From: Clostridia bacterium
Lineage (GTDB): Bacteria > Bacillota > Clostridia > Oscillospirales > CAG-272
Assembly (NCBI GenBank): GCA_017503865.1
Contig: JAFVSI010000017.1
Location: 1 to 32,101 of the forward strand
Direction: 5' to 3'
DNA length: 32,101 bases
Position numbers and translations under genes: made by a program. The notes below the pieces were generated by a model. That model was given only the letters and a program-made list of their open reading frames with translations, had not been told where the DNA came from and searched no databases. Positions 31,163-32,101 of this stretch are shown here, one piece after another. The first letter of the stretch is position 1, and every line of letters begins with the position of its first letter.

Positions 31163-32101
31163 TTACTCAATAATGCTGGATACGACACCAGAACCAACTG
31201 TTCTACCACCCTCACGGATAGCGAAGCGGAGTCCCTCTTCACAAGCGATAGGAGTGATGAGCTCAACAGTCATATCAACGTTGTCGCCAGGGCGGCACAT
31301 ATCAACGCCTGCGGGAAGCTCGATAACACCGGTAACGTCAGTTGTTCTGAAGTAGAACTGAGGTCTGTAACCTGCGAGGAAGGGCTTCTTACGTCCGCCT
31401 TCCTTCTCAGTAAGAACGTAAACGTGACCTACGAACTTTGTGTGGGGATGAACGGAGCCGGGCTTAGCAAGAACCTGTCCACGCTCGATCTCGTCCTTAG
31501 CAACACCACGGAGAAGAGCACCGATGTTGTCACCAGCCTCAGCCTGAGGAAGAAGCTTGTGGAACATCTCAACTCCGGTTACGGTTGTGGACTTCTTCTC
31601 GTCAGAAAGACCAACGATTTCAACAACGTCACCAACCTTAACTGTACCTCTCTCAACTCTACCAGTAGCAACAGTACCACGGCCGGAGATGGAGAATACG
31701 TCCTCGACAGGCATAAGGAAGTCGAGGTCAGCCTGACGGTCAGGAGTAGGAATGAACTCGTCAACAGCTGCCATAAGCTCAAGAATAGCTGCGTACTCAG
31801 GAGCAGATACGTCTGTGTTTGTGCTCTCAAGAGCATCACGAGCAGAACCACGGATGATAGGAGTATCATCGCCGGGGAAATCGTACTGAGAAAGAAGATC
31901 ACGGATCTCCATCTCTACGAGATCAAGAAGCTCATCGTCATCAACGAGGTCCTTCTTGTTCATAAATACAACGATTGCGGGAACGCCAACCTGACGAGCA
32001 AGAAGAACGTGCTCACGAGTCTGCTGAAGAGGTCCGTCTGTACCTGCAACAACGAGGATTGCACCGTCCATCTGTGCTGCACCGGTGATCATGTTCTTAA
32101 C
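31163..32101 (-). CDS. tuf: Elongation factor Tu (partial, 5' end outside window)
   Basis: GTPase that delivers aminoacyl-tRNA to the ribosome. The 312 residues visible run from [18 protein letters not shown] through to the stop; roughly the first 85 residues, including the P-loop, lie beyond the right edge. The NKKD guanine-specificity motif, GSARDALES, domain 2 ([18 protein letters not shown]) and domain 3 ([45 protein letters not shown]) are all intact. Codon bias is strong. No promoter is visible in the window. Confidence 0.97.
   Translation of the reverse strand, partial: VKNMITGAAQMDGAILVVAGTDGPLQQTREHVLLARQVGVPAIVVFMNKKDLVDDDELLDLVEMEIRDLLSQYDFPGDDTPIIRGSARDALESTNTDVSAPEYAAILELMAAVDEFIPTPDRQADLDFLMPVEDVFSISGRGTVATGRVERGTVKVGDVVEIVGLSDEKKSTTVTGVEMFHKLLPQAEAGDNIGALLRGVAKDEIERGQVLAKPGSVHPHTKFVGHVYVLTEKEGGRKKPFLAGYRPQFYFRTTDVTGVIELPAGVDMCRPGDNVDMTVELITPIACEEGLRFAIREGGRTVGSGVVSSIIE

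Overview
The window looks like a core-genome segment of a low-to-mid GC member of the Bacillota, class Clostridia, probably an uncultured gut-type lineage. The evidence is strong AGGAGG-type ribosome binding sites, TTGACA/TATAAT promoters with 17-base spacers, SAM-I and FMN riboswitches, a group II ECF vitamin transporter, a ClpE-like unfoldase with an N-terminal zinc finger, and M20-family PepD. I cannot place it to genus. Every convincing gene is on the minus strand, so the window reads from right (upstream) to left (downstream). I see no rRNA, tRNA, CRISPR array, transposase or integrase.

Right end (about 28.2-32.1 kb): the 3' part of EF-Tu (tuf), a hairpin, then an FMN riboswitch controlling a riboflavin ECF S component (RibU) and a COG2426 membrane protein. 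Next is a SAM-I riboswitch with a complete terminator/antiterminator, controlling metK, recD2 and comF. Middle right (19.1-25.1 kb): a good promoter drives mreB, pepD, an unknown two-helix membrane protein and an AT-rich SF1 helicase with a zinc ribbon and a possible nuclease insertion. The unit ends in two tandem terminators.

Centre (6.5-19.1 kb): one strong promoter precedes ruvC and an apparently unbroken 11-gene unit: ruvC, an RlmI-like methyltransferase, ecfA1, ecfA2, ecfT, truA, a DUF5711-like protein, cvpA, pgsA, clpE-like, and a full-length P-type ATPase homologue whose catalytic motifs are almost all replaced. EcfA1A2T is the shared energy module that RibU, encoded about 12 kb away, would plug into.

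Left (0-6.5 kb): the rpsB-tsf operon with its own promoter, structured leader and terminator. Then comes a two-gene cassette of phage-tail-fibre character (a collagen-like protein and an SGNH-fold protein lacking its catalytic residues), then fba with its own promoter, and a THUMP-domain RNA methyltransferase.

The least ordinary items are the two apparent pseudoenzymes (the P-type ATPase-like protein and the SGNH-like protein), the orphan tail-fibre-like cassette between housekeeping operons, the AT-rich helicase, and an FMN-switch expression platform whose alternative pairings can be read directly from the sequence.
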